Shown here piece after piece: positions 20,618 to 29,536 of a stretch of 64,000 nucleotides of DNA. The notes under the pieces were generated by a model that searched no databases, was not told the DNA's origin, and saw nothing but the letters and a program-made list of their open reading frames with translations. This DNA comes from Prochlorococcus sp. AG-363-L02 (GTDB lineage: Bacteria > Cyanobacteriota > Cyanobacteriia > PCC-6307 > Cyanobiaceae). A program made the position numbers and the translations under genes. The stretch's first letter is position 1, and every line of letters begins with the position of its first letter. The stretch covers positions 71,911 through 135,910 of the forward strand of contig QCFP01000001.1 of the NCBI GenBank assembly GCA_003280185.1, written 5' to 3'.

Positions 20618-21937
20618 TTTGGCAAGTAATTGCATGGGATGTACCACTTTTAAACTATTATTCAAATGACGACGAATTTGTAGGGTGCATCCTATATTTG
20701 CGCTTGATATTATTCTTGCACCTGTCTTTTGAAGGTCTTTTACTTTTATTTTACCAAGTTCATTAGCTTCATTAGGCTGTACCAGATTGTAGATTCCTGC
20801 ACTCCCACAGCAAACCCCTACTTCTTCAACTTCACGGATTAAAAGATTAGGGATCGCTTTTAATAATTTCCTTGGTTGCTGAGAGATTTTTTGACCATGA
20901 ATCATATGACATGGATCATGATATGCAACTTCATATGGTTCGCTGATATCGATTGAGTCTCCCAGAGGTTGAAGACTTTCAAGAAAACTTTTTTGCAGTC
21001 CTTTTTTAGTCAGAAATTCATGTATATCAAATACAGGGACTTTGAAAGTATTCTCTACACCGAGAAGTTTCCCATAGGCTTTCATGGTATGTCCACATCC
21101 GGAAGCTGCGATTAAAACAGCATCTATGGCTGGTAAAGGGTCTGACTTTGATTGAGTATCTGGTTTTCCAAAATTTTCTACAAGTGCTTTACCTAGCTCG
21201 ATAGTCTCCTTCATGAGGCCTTGATGGTGGGCAACAGCTCCACAGCAGCCTTGTTGTTTAGGAATGACAACTTCAAAACCATTGGCTTGTAAGACTGCAA
21301 GCGTTGCTTGGTTAACCTCCGGATCAAAGCAGCGTTGAACGCAACCTAGAACAAGGCCCACTCTGCCTCTATAAGGTCCTTTGGATGGATTAATTTCTGG
21401 GAAACTGTCTGCAAAGCTTGCCTCAATTAGAGGAGGCATTAAAGCTTCCATCGCCTCAAGTTGTTTGCCAAAAAGCTTTATAAGACCAAATTCACGAAGC
21501 ATTTTTTGAAAACTACTGCCTGAATAATTCCTCAAAGCAAATAGAATAGTTCGTAAACGTTTCGGATATGGTAGAACTTGTAGAAGTAATTTCCTAAATA
21601 GATTTTGACAAGGATCTCGCATTCCTACTTCGTTCAATTTTGGTCTTATTGATTCTATTAACTCGTCATAATGTACTCCTGATGGGCATGCACTTACACA
21701 AGCAAAACAGCCTAAACATGTGTCGAAATGATGTGCAATGGTTGCATCTAGTTGAACTTCTCCATTTTCAATAGCTTTAACAGTATGTATTCTTCCTCTA
21801 GGTGAATCCATTTCAGTGCCCAAGACTCTGTAACTTGCACATGTTGGAAGGCAGAAGCCACAATGTATGCAAGGGTCTAGTACGTCTGAATCGAAGTATT
21901 TATTTGTGGCACTTGATGATTCTCTTTTTCCGTCCAT
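20582..21937 (-). CDS. glcF: Glycolate oxidase iron-sulfur subunit GlcF
   Basis: A 451-residue protein with two N-terminal 4Fe-4S motifs (CIHCGFCLPTC and CLGCFACVSACPSG) and two cysteine-rich CCG repeats (GCCGAVAHHQG and VCCGSAGIYNL). This layout defines GlcF/heterodisulfide reductase D-like subunits. It passes electrons from glycolate oxidation toward quinones. Its last 36 bp overlap the convergent kinase gene. Confidence 0.92.
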   Translation of the reverse strand: MDGKRESSSATNKYFDSDVLDPCIHCGFCLPTCASYRVLGTEMDSPRGRIHTVKAIENGEVQLDATIAHHFDTCLGCFACVSACPSGVHYDELIESIRPKLNEVGMRDPCQNLFRKLLLQVLPYPKRLRTILFALRNYSGSSFQKMLREFGLIKLFGKQLEAMEALMPPLIEASFADSFPEINPSKGPYRGRVGLVLGCVQRCFDPEVNQATLAVLQANGFEVVIPKQQGCCGAVAHHQGLMKETIELGKALVENFGKPDTQSKSDPLPAIDAVLIAASGCGHTMKAYGKLLGVENTFKVPVFDIHEFLTKKGLQKSFLESLQPLGDSIDISEPYEVAYHDPCHMIHGQKISQQPRKLLKAIPNLLIREVEEVGVCCGSAGIYNLVQPNEANELGKIKVKDLQKTGARIISSANIGCTLQIRRHLNNSLKVVHPMQLLAKSAGLYNSPSMN

Positions 21938-22114
21938 GATTTATTTGTATGTATTAGGTCTAGATAAATTAAAACTTTATCTGAGATCTTTAAGATGCAT
22001 TCCTGATTGTTACTTTTTTCTGTGTTTCATTCCTTTAATACTGTTCTAAAGCCTCTCTAGGGAGTGTTTTTTTGGTTATCGAATAGAGGCTCGATCTGTT
22101 GAGCAGTTTTTTAT

Positions 22115-23539
22115 CTAAAACCTTTCAATCACAGCTTCTCCAAATCCACTACAACTAATTGCTTCAACAGGTGGATCCATTAGTCGAGCAAGGTCATATG
22201 TAACTTTTTTATCTGAGATTGATTTGCTTAACCCTTTTGTAATTAGATCTGCTGCTTCTTGCCACCCAAGAAACTCAAGCATCATTACCCCACTCAAAAT
22301 GACCGAACCTGGGTTGATTCGGTTTAGACCTGCATGTTTTGGAGCGGTTCCATGAGTTGCTTCAAAGATCGCTGCCTTATCGCCAATGTTTGCCCCAGGA
22401 GCCATGCCTAGACCTCCTACAACAGCAGCAGCAGCATCAGATATGTAGTCACCATTGAGATTTAACGTTGCAAGGATTGAGTATTCCTGTGGTCTGGTTT
22501 GGATTTGTTGGAAGATGCTGTCAGCAATTCTATCGTCGACTAAAACCATTTCACGCCATTTTCCATGCCCATGACTTTTGCCTATTGCATTTAAAACTTC
22601 TTTTATTTCTTCGCAAATTGTCTTTTTCTTCTCTGGCGTTAATGATTCATAGCCAGGTTCAATCAGTTTTGCATTTCCTTCGATTCCAAGATGGGGGCTG
22701 GAAAAATCATTTTCAAGAATCCAGCTTTCTCGCTCTGTAACACAAACTTCTCTGAATTCAGTAGTTGCTAATTCATATCCCCAGTCACGAAAAGACCCTT
22801 CAGTAAATTTCATGATATTGCCTTTATGAACAAGGGTGACGTGGCGTTTTTTTTCATTCAGTTTTAGAGCATGTTGAATCGCTTTTCGAATGTGTCGTTG
22901 GCTGCCACTTTTACTTACAGGCTTTATTCCTATGCCTGCATCTGCAGGAATTTGTCGATTTCCTAGTTTGCCGTTTGCTGGAATGACAACTTTATTTAGA
23001 TGTTCTTTGAGCTTGATCCCGATGGGATCATCACTTTCCCATTCGATTCCCATATAAATGTCTTCCGTATTTTCTCTATAAACAATTAAATCAAGGTCCT
23101 CTGGTCTTTTATGAGGACTGGGAGTGCCTTTGTAATAGCGACAAGGGCGGACACAGGAATACAGGTCAAAAATTTGTCGAAGAGCAACATTTAATGATCG
23201 AATCCCTCCTCCTACAGGTGTTGTAAGTGGGCCCTTAATTGCGACACCGTAGGTTTGAATAGCTTTTAGGGTGTCTTCTGGAAGGTATTGATAGGTCCCA
23301 TATAGATCACAAGCCTCATCTCCTGCATAAACTTTGAACCATTCGACATTTCGTTTTTTGCCATATGCTCTTTCTATGGCTGCATCGAGCACTCTTTGGG
23401 CGGCAGGCCAAATGTCAACACCTGTACCATCTCCCCGAATAAACGGGATAATTGGGTTGTCAGGAACTTGTGGCTGTCCGTTCAGGAATCTAATAGCTTC
23501 TCCTTTTGAGGGTTTTGTGAGCTTCTCGAATTGCGTCAT
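22115..23539 (-). CDS. icd: Isocitrate dehydrogenase (NADP+)
   Basis: A 474-residue isocitrate dehydrogenase using the start at 23539 (MTQFEKLTKPSKG); an upstream extension of 18 codons is open but atypical. Motifs include IPFIRGDGTG, the substrate-binding RSLNVALRQIFDLYSCVRP, YRENTEDIYMGIEW, and the C-terminal GGLGMAPGANIGD and EATHGTAPKHAG. It makes 2-oxoglutarate, the carbon skeleton for ammonium assimilation in cyanobacteria. Confidence 0.96.
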   Translation of the reverse strand: MTQFEKLTKPSKGEAIRFLNGQPQVPDNPIIPFIRGDGTGVDIWPAAQRVLDAAIERAYGKKRNVEWFKVYAGDEACDLYGTYQYLPEDTLKAIQTYGVAIKGPLTTPVGGGIRSLNVALRQIFDLYSCVRPCRYYKGTPSPHKRPEDLDLIVYRENTEDIYMGIEWESDDPIGIKLKEHLNKVVIPANGKLGNRQIPADAGIGIKPVSKSGSQRHIRKAIQHALKLNEKKRHVTLVHKGNIMKFTEGSFRDWGYELATTEFREVCVTERESWILENDFSSPHLGIEGNAKLIEPGYESLTPEKKKTICEEIKEVLNAIGKSHGHGKWREMVLVDDRIADSIFQQIQTRPQEYSILATLNLNGDYISDAAAAVVGGLGMAPGANIGDKAAIFEATHGTAPKHAGLNRINPGSVILSGVMMLEFLGWQEAADLITKGLSKSISDKKVTYDLARLMDPPVEAISCSGFGEAVIERF

Positions 23540-23677
23540 AATTTCTTGATTGATTAACAGGCGTACTTTCGAGCCTATGTCTTTGGGGATCAATTATGTT
23601 TGATAGTTAGCTCTATAGCTTTTCTCAGCCAAAAAGATGATTGCATTTCAACAACTGAATTGGTTCCTTTAAAGAAT

Positions 23678-24655
23678 ATGATCGATACCTCTTCCTCTAA
23701 GACTCAAAAAATAAACGAAGTATGGGTTGTGGCGGCTTGTTGGAATGAAGAAGCCGTTATATGTCAATTTATTGAAAGGGTGCTTTTACGTCCTGATGTT
23801 GCTGGATTGGTTTTAGTTGATGATGGCTCTACTGATTCGACATTGGAGAGGGTTAGACAGTGGCAGAAAAAATCTGGAGACCAAAAAAATTTTAAAAAGG
23901 TTGTTCTGATTGAATTGACTCGAAATTTTGGGAAAGAGGCAGCAATGCTTGCTGGACTTGATTTTGCGAAAGATTTCTCTGAAGCAGTTGTTTTGATCGA
24001 TTCTGATTTACAGCATCCTCCAGAGTTAATTGATGAGATGGTAATAGCGTGGCGCTCTGGAGCAGAAATCGTTACTGCGGTAAGGGATGATCTTGATCAA
24101 GAGTCGCTTTTTAAGATAACTAGTGCTGCCTGGTTTTATAAGATTTTTAATCGACTTGTAGATTCTGTTCAACTGATTGAAGGTGCTGGAGACTATCGAC
24201 TACTGAGTGCTCCTGTTGTTGAAGCTCTTACGACAATGAGGGAGTTTGGGCGATTTTCAAAAGGGTTAGTCCCTTGGACTGGATATCGGAGCTTTGAGAT
24301 TAGCTATAAAAGAGTTATACGTTCTGGAGGTGTTTCTTCGTGGAGCCCCATAAAATTATTTAGTTATGCATTAGATGGAATTTTTTCGTTTTCAGTATTA
24401 CCTTTAAAGATTTGGACTTTTCTAGGGATTACAGTCTCATTTGTTAGTTTGATTTATGCATTATTAGTGATTCTACGTACAATTGTTCAGGGAATTGATG
24501 TACCAGGATATGCTTCATTGATAGTCGCTGTTTTATTTCTTGGAGGGATCCAACTTATAGGAATAGGCGTTTTAGGTGATTATATTGGAAGGGTATATGT
24601 TGCTGCAAGAGCAAGACCTCATTACTTTATTCGGCACATATATAATATAGATTAA
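23678..24655 (+). CDS. Glycosyltransferase family 2, GtrB/dolichol-phosphate mannosyltransferase-like
   Basis: A 326-residue membrane glycosyltransferase. The GT-A domain shows VVAACWNEE, LVDDGSTDSTLERV, LTRNFGKEAAMLAGLD and the DSDLQHPPELI metal-binding motif. Two C-terminal hydrophobic hairpins (near 245-310) end VAARARPHYFI, as in GtrB proteins that load polyprenyl phosphate with a sugar. I prefer ATG 23678; an upstream TTG at 23600 is open but less likely. It is convergent with a GtrA-YdjC fusion, and GtrA and GtrB normally act together. Confidence 0.88.
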   Translation: MIDTSSSKTQKINEVWVVAACWNEEAVICQFIERVLLRPDVAGLVLVDDGSTDSTLERVRQWQKKSGDQKNFKKVVLIELTRNFGKEAAMLAGLDFAKDFSEAVVLIDSDLQHPPELIDEMVIAWRSGAEIVTAVRDDLDQESLFKITSAAWFYKIFNRLVDSVQLIEGAGDYRLLSAPVVEALTTMREFGRFSKGLVPWTGYRSFEISYKRVIRSGGVSSWSPIKLFSYALDGIFSFSVLPLKIWTFLGITVSFVSLIYALLVILRTIVQGIDVPGYASLIVAVLFLGGIQLIGIGVLGDYIGRVYVAARARPHYFIRHIYNID

Positions 24656-24664
24656 CTATATAGG

Positions 24665-26020
24665 CTAATTACTTGATTCTTTCATAAGGATAAGGTCTTT
24701 CCACTCTTTTTGTCTCCATGGAGAAGAGAAGAACTTCTGTGAATATGGGAATTCATTATGAATTCTCATACTTTCTCCAGGTTCTAAACTTGCTGCTGGA
24801 TGTACCAGAATCATAGGTTGAGTTTGCCATGGATAAACCTTAAGAATTTTTAATTCCATCCAAGCTGACTTTATTGCATTCATGCTCATTTTACCTGTGA
24901 AAAGAACACCCGAAAATCCAGCATTTGTTTTGATGTTTGCTTTTTTAATTTGATTGGATGCAAGGTTGCTAAGAACTTGAAGTGTTAGCCACTTCAACAA
25001 ACCACCATCTAGGCAACTTTTGAGGAGACTCTCAGTTGAAGTATTATTTGGTAAGGGTTCATAAGTTGTTCTAATCCATGACACATCTTCTGTCTTGGAA
25101 ATTTCCATAAGTACATCTAGAACAATTGGTATGAGATGAATATGTTGGTGCCCATCTATTGATATTGAGTCTATCTTTGTCAGCCCTTTAAACTTTTTAA
25201 TTTGTGCCAATAACTCTTTTTTTATTGCAAGTTCTATTTCTTTCCTAAGCGATGTTCTTTTTGGAAGAAAAGATGCCAATAGTAGTTTGCTAAATGTTTG
25301 ATTTAAACAACCTTGATGATTGGAAAGCTTTCTTACTAGTATGCTATTACTAACTGCAATCCCTTCAGTTAGAGAAATGTGTAATGTAAGTGGAATTTGT
25401 AGTTTGTTTTTCCATGCATGAATGGCTTCATTGACGGCAATTCCATTTACTAAAAGGCTTGCACTTTGAATCGCATCAGCTTGTGCAAGAGCGAAAATAG
25501 CTTTGTTCGTTGCGTTCGTGAGTCCTAAGTCATCTGCATGAATAACAGGTGTGGACAGAGATCTGTGAATCCTGTTAAAGCTGAATTTTGCTGCAAATGA
25601 CCAGATAAATACATTTATCACTGTTGGTGTGAAAATAAATATCCATGCTGTTAATCGAAGTTGTTCTACCGAGGAGAGCACGATAGGTAACAAAGTGCAG
25701 ATACTTGTATTGATGGTGAATTGAATTAGAAGCCATCTGCGCGCAAAGCGTTTACCATCAGTGGCCTTCCGAAATGTGTAAAGAGAATGCCCCAGATAAC
25801 TGACTAGTGATCCACTTAAAAATCCGATTAGATTACTAGCCCACAAAGCTATCGCTTTACTAAGGATAATTAGCACTATTGCATGTGTTCCAGCAGCAAA
25901 TAGTCCAACAATGGAGTACTTGGAGACCTTGACTACTCGTTCAAAAATGATCATTCTTGTTGATTCTTCTTGATGGGGATTCTTGCCCTTGCGAAAAAGC
26001 TTACTTTTAGGGTAAAACAA
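24665..26020 (-). CDS. GtrA-like membrane domain fused to YdjC/ChbG-like deacetylase domain
   Basis: A 451-residue protein in two parts. Residues ~25-150 form four hydrophobic segments in GtrA style (YSIVGLFAAGTHAIVLIIL, NLIGFLSGSLVSYLGHSLYTF, then two more). From ~158 on it is YdjC-like, with VIHADDLGLTNATNKAI, LHISLTEG and DGHQHIHLIPIV, whose Asp and His residues bind metal in carbohydrate deacetylases. GtrA proteins are thought to flip lipid-linked sugars, so the fusion may couple flipping with deacetylation. The partner GtrB-like transferase is the convergent neighbour 9 bp away. Confidence 0.82.
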   Translation of the reverse strand: MFYPKSKLFRKGKNPHQEESTRMIIFERVVKVSKYSIVGLFAAGTHAIVLIILSKAIALWASNLIGFLSGSLVSYLGHSLYTFRKATDGKRFARRWLLIQFTINTSICTLLPIVLSSVEQLRLTAWIFIFTPTVINVFIWSFAAKFSFNRIHRSLSTPVIHADDLGLTNATNKAIFALAQADAIQSASLLVNGIAVNEAIHAWKNKLQIPLTLHISLTEGIAVSNSILVRKLSNHQGCLNQTFSKLLLASFLPKRTSLRKEIELAIKKELLAQIKKFKGLTKIDSISIDGHQHIHLIPIVLDVLMEISKTEDVSWIRTTYEPLPNNTSTESLLKSCLDGGLLKWLTLQVLSNLASNQIKKANIKTNAGFSGVLFTGKMSMNAIKSAWMELKILKVYPWQTQPMILVHPAASLEPGESMRIHNEFPYSQKFFSSPWRQKEWKDLILMKESSN

Positions 26021-26049
26021 ATTTCAAGAGATATTTTAAGGATTTTGCT

Positions 26050-26118
26050 ATGAATACTTGGCAGATCCTTAAGCATGATATTTCCTTAGAAGCTTTTGAG
26101 GGTAGGAGAGCTTTGTGA
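26050..26118 (+). CDS. Possible 22-residue upstream reading frame
   Basis: ATG at 26050 opens 22 codons (MNTWQILKHDISLEAFEGRR...) ending in TGA at 26116-26118. The TGA overlaps the GTG start of the next gene (GTGA at 26115-26118), the geometry of translational coupling. There is no homology argument, and a chance open frame of this length is common, so this is a weak call. Confidence 0.2.
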   Translation: MNTWQILKHDISLEAFEGRRAL

Positions 26119-26543
26119 ACGCCTCAGATCATGTTCATAGTATTGATTTAGCCCAAGCTCTTGCATCGTCAGTCACCTTGGTCAGGCGACATTTCCCATC
26201 GGCTTCAGTTAATTTGGCTCCATGGCGTGATGATCCTCAGACACGTAAGTGGTCAGAAGCAGAAACGCTGGATTTTTCATTTCATTTTCCAGGATGGACT
26301 CCTCGTTTGCAGTGTCGCAGCCTCCTTTTGCAGTTGAGGTTTAGTACAGAAAAGCTCGATTTCAGTAAGCCTTATCTTTTGGGTGTTTTAATACGGGGCA
26401 TGACATTTGAAGGAGAAAGATGGCGATTGGCTACTGTTGGTGAATGGAACCCTACGGGTCCTTATTTGCCTGAGTCATCACAGCTGATTCTTTTGAAGGA
26501 GATCTGCCGAGATCTGTTCTCTCTTTTCCCACCTTCTAATTAA
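26115..26543 (+). CDS. Conserved-looking hypothetical cytosolic protein
   Basis: A 142-residue protein starting at GTG. It has no membrane segment; the centre (LRFSTEKLDFSKPYLLGVLIRGMTF) and end (LKEICRDLFSLFP) look like a small folded domain. I do not recognise the family with confidence. It precedes ho1 by 86 bp on the same strand. Confidence 0.72.
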   Translation: MNASDHVHSIDLAQALASSVTLVRRHFPSASVNLAPWRDDPQTRKWSEAETLDFSFHFPGWTPRLQCRSLLLQLRFSTEKLDFSKPYLLGVLIRGMTFEGERWRLATVGEWNPTGPYLPESSQLILLKEICRDLFSLFPPSN

Positions 26544-26629
26544 CTCTTTCTAACCCTTCCTAACCAAAGTGTTCCTAAAGCTTTCATTGGCTTCTAGCTT
26601 CAATCTAAATACCTATTGCATGCTGCTCA

Positions 26630-27346
26630 ATGCCGCTTGACCTTGCGAGGCAATTACGAGAAGGGACCCGAAAGGCCCACACAATGGCTGAAAATACTGG
26701 GTTTGTAAGCTGCTTTCTTAAAGGTGTAGTTGACAAGACCAGTTATAGACTACTTATTGCGGATTTATATTTTGTCTATTCAGCAATGGAAGAAGAGATT
26801 AGAAGGTTGTCTGATTTAGGAAATACAATTATTTCTTCTATCGACTTCCCTGAGTTGAGCAGAACTAAGGCTCTTGAACAAGATTTGATTTTTTTCTTTG
26901 GCAGTCAATGGTCAGAAGTAGTTAAACCGACAATTTCAGCCCAAGAGTATGTGGAACGTATTCATTATCTTGCTAAAGAATCTCCAGAGCTTCTTATCGG
27001 TCATCATTATACGAGATATATTGGGGACCTTTCTGGGGGGCAAGTTTTAAAGACAATTGCCAAGAAAGCTTTGAATCTTTCTGACAATGGAGGCCTAAGT
27101 TTTTATAATTTTGATTTGATAAATGATGAGAAAGAATTTAAGCAACAATACAGTCAAACACTCAATTCATTGAAGATTGATCAGCCTATGGTGGAATCTA
27201 TAGTAGAGGAAGCTAATAATGCATTCAAATATAATATGAATATTTTTCAGGAGCTTGAAGGGAACTTGATTGCTGCGATAGGGAAGGTTGTTTTCCGTTT
27301 GTTGACGAATAGGAAACGTCCAGGTAGTACTGAGGATAAAACCTAG
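26630..27346 (+). CDS. ho1: Heme oxygenase (biliverdin-producing)
   Basis: A 238-residue heme oxygenase. The proximal histidine lies in TRKAHTMAENTGF (His17) and the distal helix shows YTRYIGDLSGGQVLK, both diagnostic. It opens heme to biliverdin IX-alpha using ferredoxin electrons. It is followed by pebA and pebB, which use biliverdin, so the three genes form a phycoerythrobilin pathway. Confidence 0.97.
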   Translation: MPLDLARQLREGTRKAHTMAENTGFVSCFLKGVVDKTSYRLLIADLYFVYSAMEEEIRRLSDLGNTIISSIDFPELSRTKALEQDLIFFFGSQWSEVVKPTISAQEYVERIHYLAKESPELLIGHHYTRYIGDLSGGQVLKTIAKKALNLSDNGGLSFYNFDLINDEKEFKQQYSQTLNSLKIDQPMVESIVEEANNAFKYNMNIFQELEGNLIAAIGKVVFRLLTNRKRPGSTEDKT

Positions 27347-27459
27347 AATTTCATTTAATAAAAAGTTTTAATATAGATTGCCCAATTTTTTTTAGAGCCT
27401 ATGCTTAAGGCTGTCTCATCCGCTCTTTGAATATACAGTTATCTAACTAAGTGAGAGTT

Positions 27460-28188
27460 ATGTTTGATACCATGCTAGAGGAATTAAATACTGGTATTCT
27501 ATTTCGTGGTGGGGAGCTTATCGAGCTTCCAAATGATATTCAAACTTGTAATAGTAATAAGGGAGATGGGTTTATTAGAAACTGGCTTTGGAATGTTCCG
27601 GGATTTCGCCGCTGGCGTGTCACTAAGTTAACCGCAGGAGAGAAATTGGAGGTTTTGAATACAGTCGCTTACCCTAATTATGATAATGACCAGCCAATTC
27701 TGGGAGTTGATCTTTTATGGTTTGGAGTTACACGAAAGTTGGTGGCTGTCCTTGACTTTCAGCCTTTAGTTCAGGACCAGGAATATTTCTCAAGACATTA
27801 TAAAGGATTGATTTCTTTAAATAGTAAGTTCCCAGAACTTCGTAAGAATGAAAATATGCATTCATTTGACCCAGAGCAATATTTTTCTCCATGGTTGTTA
27901 TTTTGTAGAGGAGGACTTGAAGAAGCTAACAACTCACTCCCTAAAGCTTTTAGCTCTTTTTTAACGTGTTATTGGGATTTGAGTAAAGAGATGGTGGATA
28001 AACCTTCGCGATTGTCGTCTCAAGAAGTTCGTAAATTGCAAACTCATTATGATATTTATTCTTCTGAGAGAGATCCTGCACATGGATTATTTACAAGTTA
28101 TTTTGGTCAGGCTTGGACTGATAAGTTTGTACATACTTTCCTTTTTCCTGATAGTAATAATGACGACTCTTCTTTTGAGAGAGAGTGA
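27460..28188 (+). CDS. pebA: 15,16-dihydrobiliverdin:ferredoxin oxidoreductase
   Basis: A 242-residue ferredoxin-dependent bilin reductase. I start it at ATG 27460 ([12 protein letters not shown]), preceded by AGTGAGAG; a GTG three codons earlier is also possible. Visible family features are [31 protein letters not shown] and the C-terminal [22 protein letters not shown]. PebA reduces biliverdin at the 15,16 bond. It is upstream of pebB by 12 bp, consistent with cotranscription and substrate channelling. Confidence 0.94.
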   Translation: MFDTMLEELNTGILFRGGELIELPNDIQTCNSNKGDGFIRNWLWNVPGFRRWRVTKLTAGEKLEVLNTVAYPNYDNDQPILGVDLLWFGVTRKLVAVLDFQPLVQDQEYFSRHYKGLISLNSKFPELRKNENMHSFDPEQYFSPWLLFCRGGLEEANNSLPKAFSSFLTCYWDLSKEMVDKPSRLSSQEVRKLQTHYDIYSSERDPAHGLFTSYFGQAWTDKFVHTFLFPDSNNDDSSFERE

Positions 28189-28200
28189 CTTTAAGAAAGT

Positions 28201-28971
28201 ATGAAATTGCGAAATACAAGTTTGGATCATATCTGCCTTCATCAATGGTATTGGCAAAAATTTATAGATGATGCAATTACATCTGTTTCAAAGTTTAATC
28301 TTTCTCCATTTCCTCTTTCTAGTGAGTTTATAGATAAGAAAGTGTTATCAGGACCAAGAAACAAACCTTTTCATGTTTCAGTTCAGACTTGGGCTGGTTC
28401 AACAGATAAATTGAAACTTGCTAGAGCAGCTTGCATTAAGGCAGGTGATCATACTGATGTGCTTAATTTTGTTTTAATACCTTCACCTCAATATGATCTA
28501 CCTTTTTTTGGAGCAGATTTTGTAAGCCTTCCTTCTGGTCACCTCATAGCACTCGATTTACAACCTGTTTTGAGGAATGACCTAACCCATTTTCGATTAG
28601 CTTGGGAAGGCTTGGCTCCAATATTCAACCAATGGAGTAAAGAATTTCCATTGGGTGGAAGGATTCCAGATGAAGCAAAGAAATATTTTTCACCAGGATT
28701 CTTATGGACAAAACTTCCTTTAGATGTTAGTTCTGATCAACTTATTCAAAGTAAACTTCTACCCGCTTTTAATGCATATTTGAGTTTGTATATAGATTTA
28801 CTTGAGAAATCAGAATTGGTTTCATCAAAAAGATCCGAACTGCTTTATTCAGGTCAAAAAGAGTATCTTGAATATCGCGCAGCAAAAGATCCAGCTAGGG
28901 CTATGCTGACCCGCTTTTTTGGTAGCTCTTGGACAGAAGAATATATTCATGAGGTTTTATTTAAGCTTTAG
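28201..28971 (+). CDS. pebB: Phycoerythrobilin:ferredoxin oxidoreductase
   Basis: A 256-residue bilin reductase related to pebA, with FFGADFVSLPSGHLIALDLQP, KKYFSPGFLWTK and the tail AKDPARAMLTRFFGSSWTEEYI. It completes synthesis of phycoerythrobilin from 15,16-dihydrobiliverdin. Prochlorococcus keeps this pathway with little or no phycoerythrin, so the product may serve a single phycoerythrin subunit or a signalling role (inference). Confidence 0.94.
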   Translation: MKLRNTSLDHICLHQWYWQKFIDDAITSVSKFNLSPFPLSSEFIDKKVLSGPRNKPFHVSVQTWAGSTDKLKLARAACIKAGDHTDVLNFVLIPSPQYDLPFFGADFVSLPSGHLIALDLQPVLRNDLTHFRLAWEGLAPIFNQWSKEFPLGGRIPDEAKKYFSPGFLWTKLPLDVSSDQLIQSKLLPAFNAYLSLYIDLLEKSELVSSKRSELLYSGQKEYLEYRAAKDPARAMLTRFFGSSWTEEYIHEVLFKL

Positions 28972-29056
28972 CTTCCTGAATTATTGATTAATAATATATC
29001 TCTGGCAAACGTACGCATTCGTCAACTAATATTTGAACTAATAAGCGTTTTGTCTA

Positions 29057-29536
29057 GTGGCCACAAAAATATTATTTGTATGCTTAGGGAATATATGTCG
29101 ATCTCCTGCTGCGGAAGGAGTCTTTCTTCACTTGCTTATGTTGAAGAAGCTTTCTCGAGAATTTGAAGTTGATTCTGCTGGTACGGGAGGTTGGCATGTT
29201 GGTAGCCTTCCTGATAGGAGGATGCAAAAGGCCGCAAATAATAGGGGGATTGAGTTGCCTAGTCTTGCTAGGAAGATTAATAAAAATGATTTAATTAATT
29301 TCGATTTGATATTAACAATGGATAATGAAAATCTTTGTTCTGTTAAGTCTCTCGCATCAGAGTTGGATTGTCCACCTAAGGCTAAGATTATACCGATTTT
29401 AAGTTTTGGTTCTAATCCTAACCTTACTGAAGTTCCAGACCCTTATTATGGAGGTGATATGGGCTTTGAAAGAGTTCTTGATCTACTTGAGGATGCTTGT
29501 GATGGTTTACTAAAGAATTATTCTTCTAATTGCTAG
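29057..29536 (+). CDS. Low-molecular-weight protein tyrosine phosphatase
   Basis: A 159-residue phosphatase starting at GTG 29057. The CX5R active loop is CLGNICRS near the N-terminus and the general-acid aspartate is in VPDPYYGGDMGFE. The family includes tyrosine phosphatases that act on polysaccharide co-polymerases and arsenate reductase-like enzymes; no arsenate context is seen here. Its last 11 bp overlap the convergent panC-cmk gene. Confidence 0.93.
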   Translation: MATKILFVCLGNICRSPAAEGVFLHLLMLKKLSREFEVDSAGTGGWHVGSLPDRRMQKAANNRGIELPSLARKINKNDLINFDLILTMDNENLCSVKSLASELDCPPKAKIIPILSFGSNPNLTEVPDPYYGGDMGFERVLDLLEDACDGLLKNYSSNC

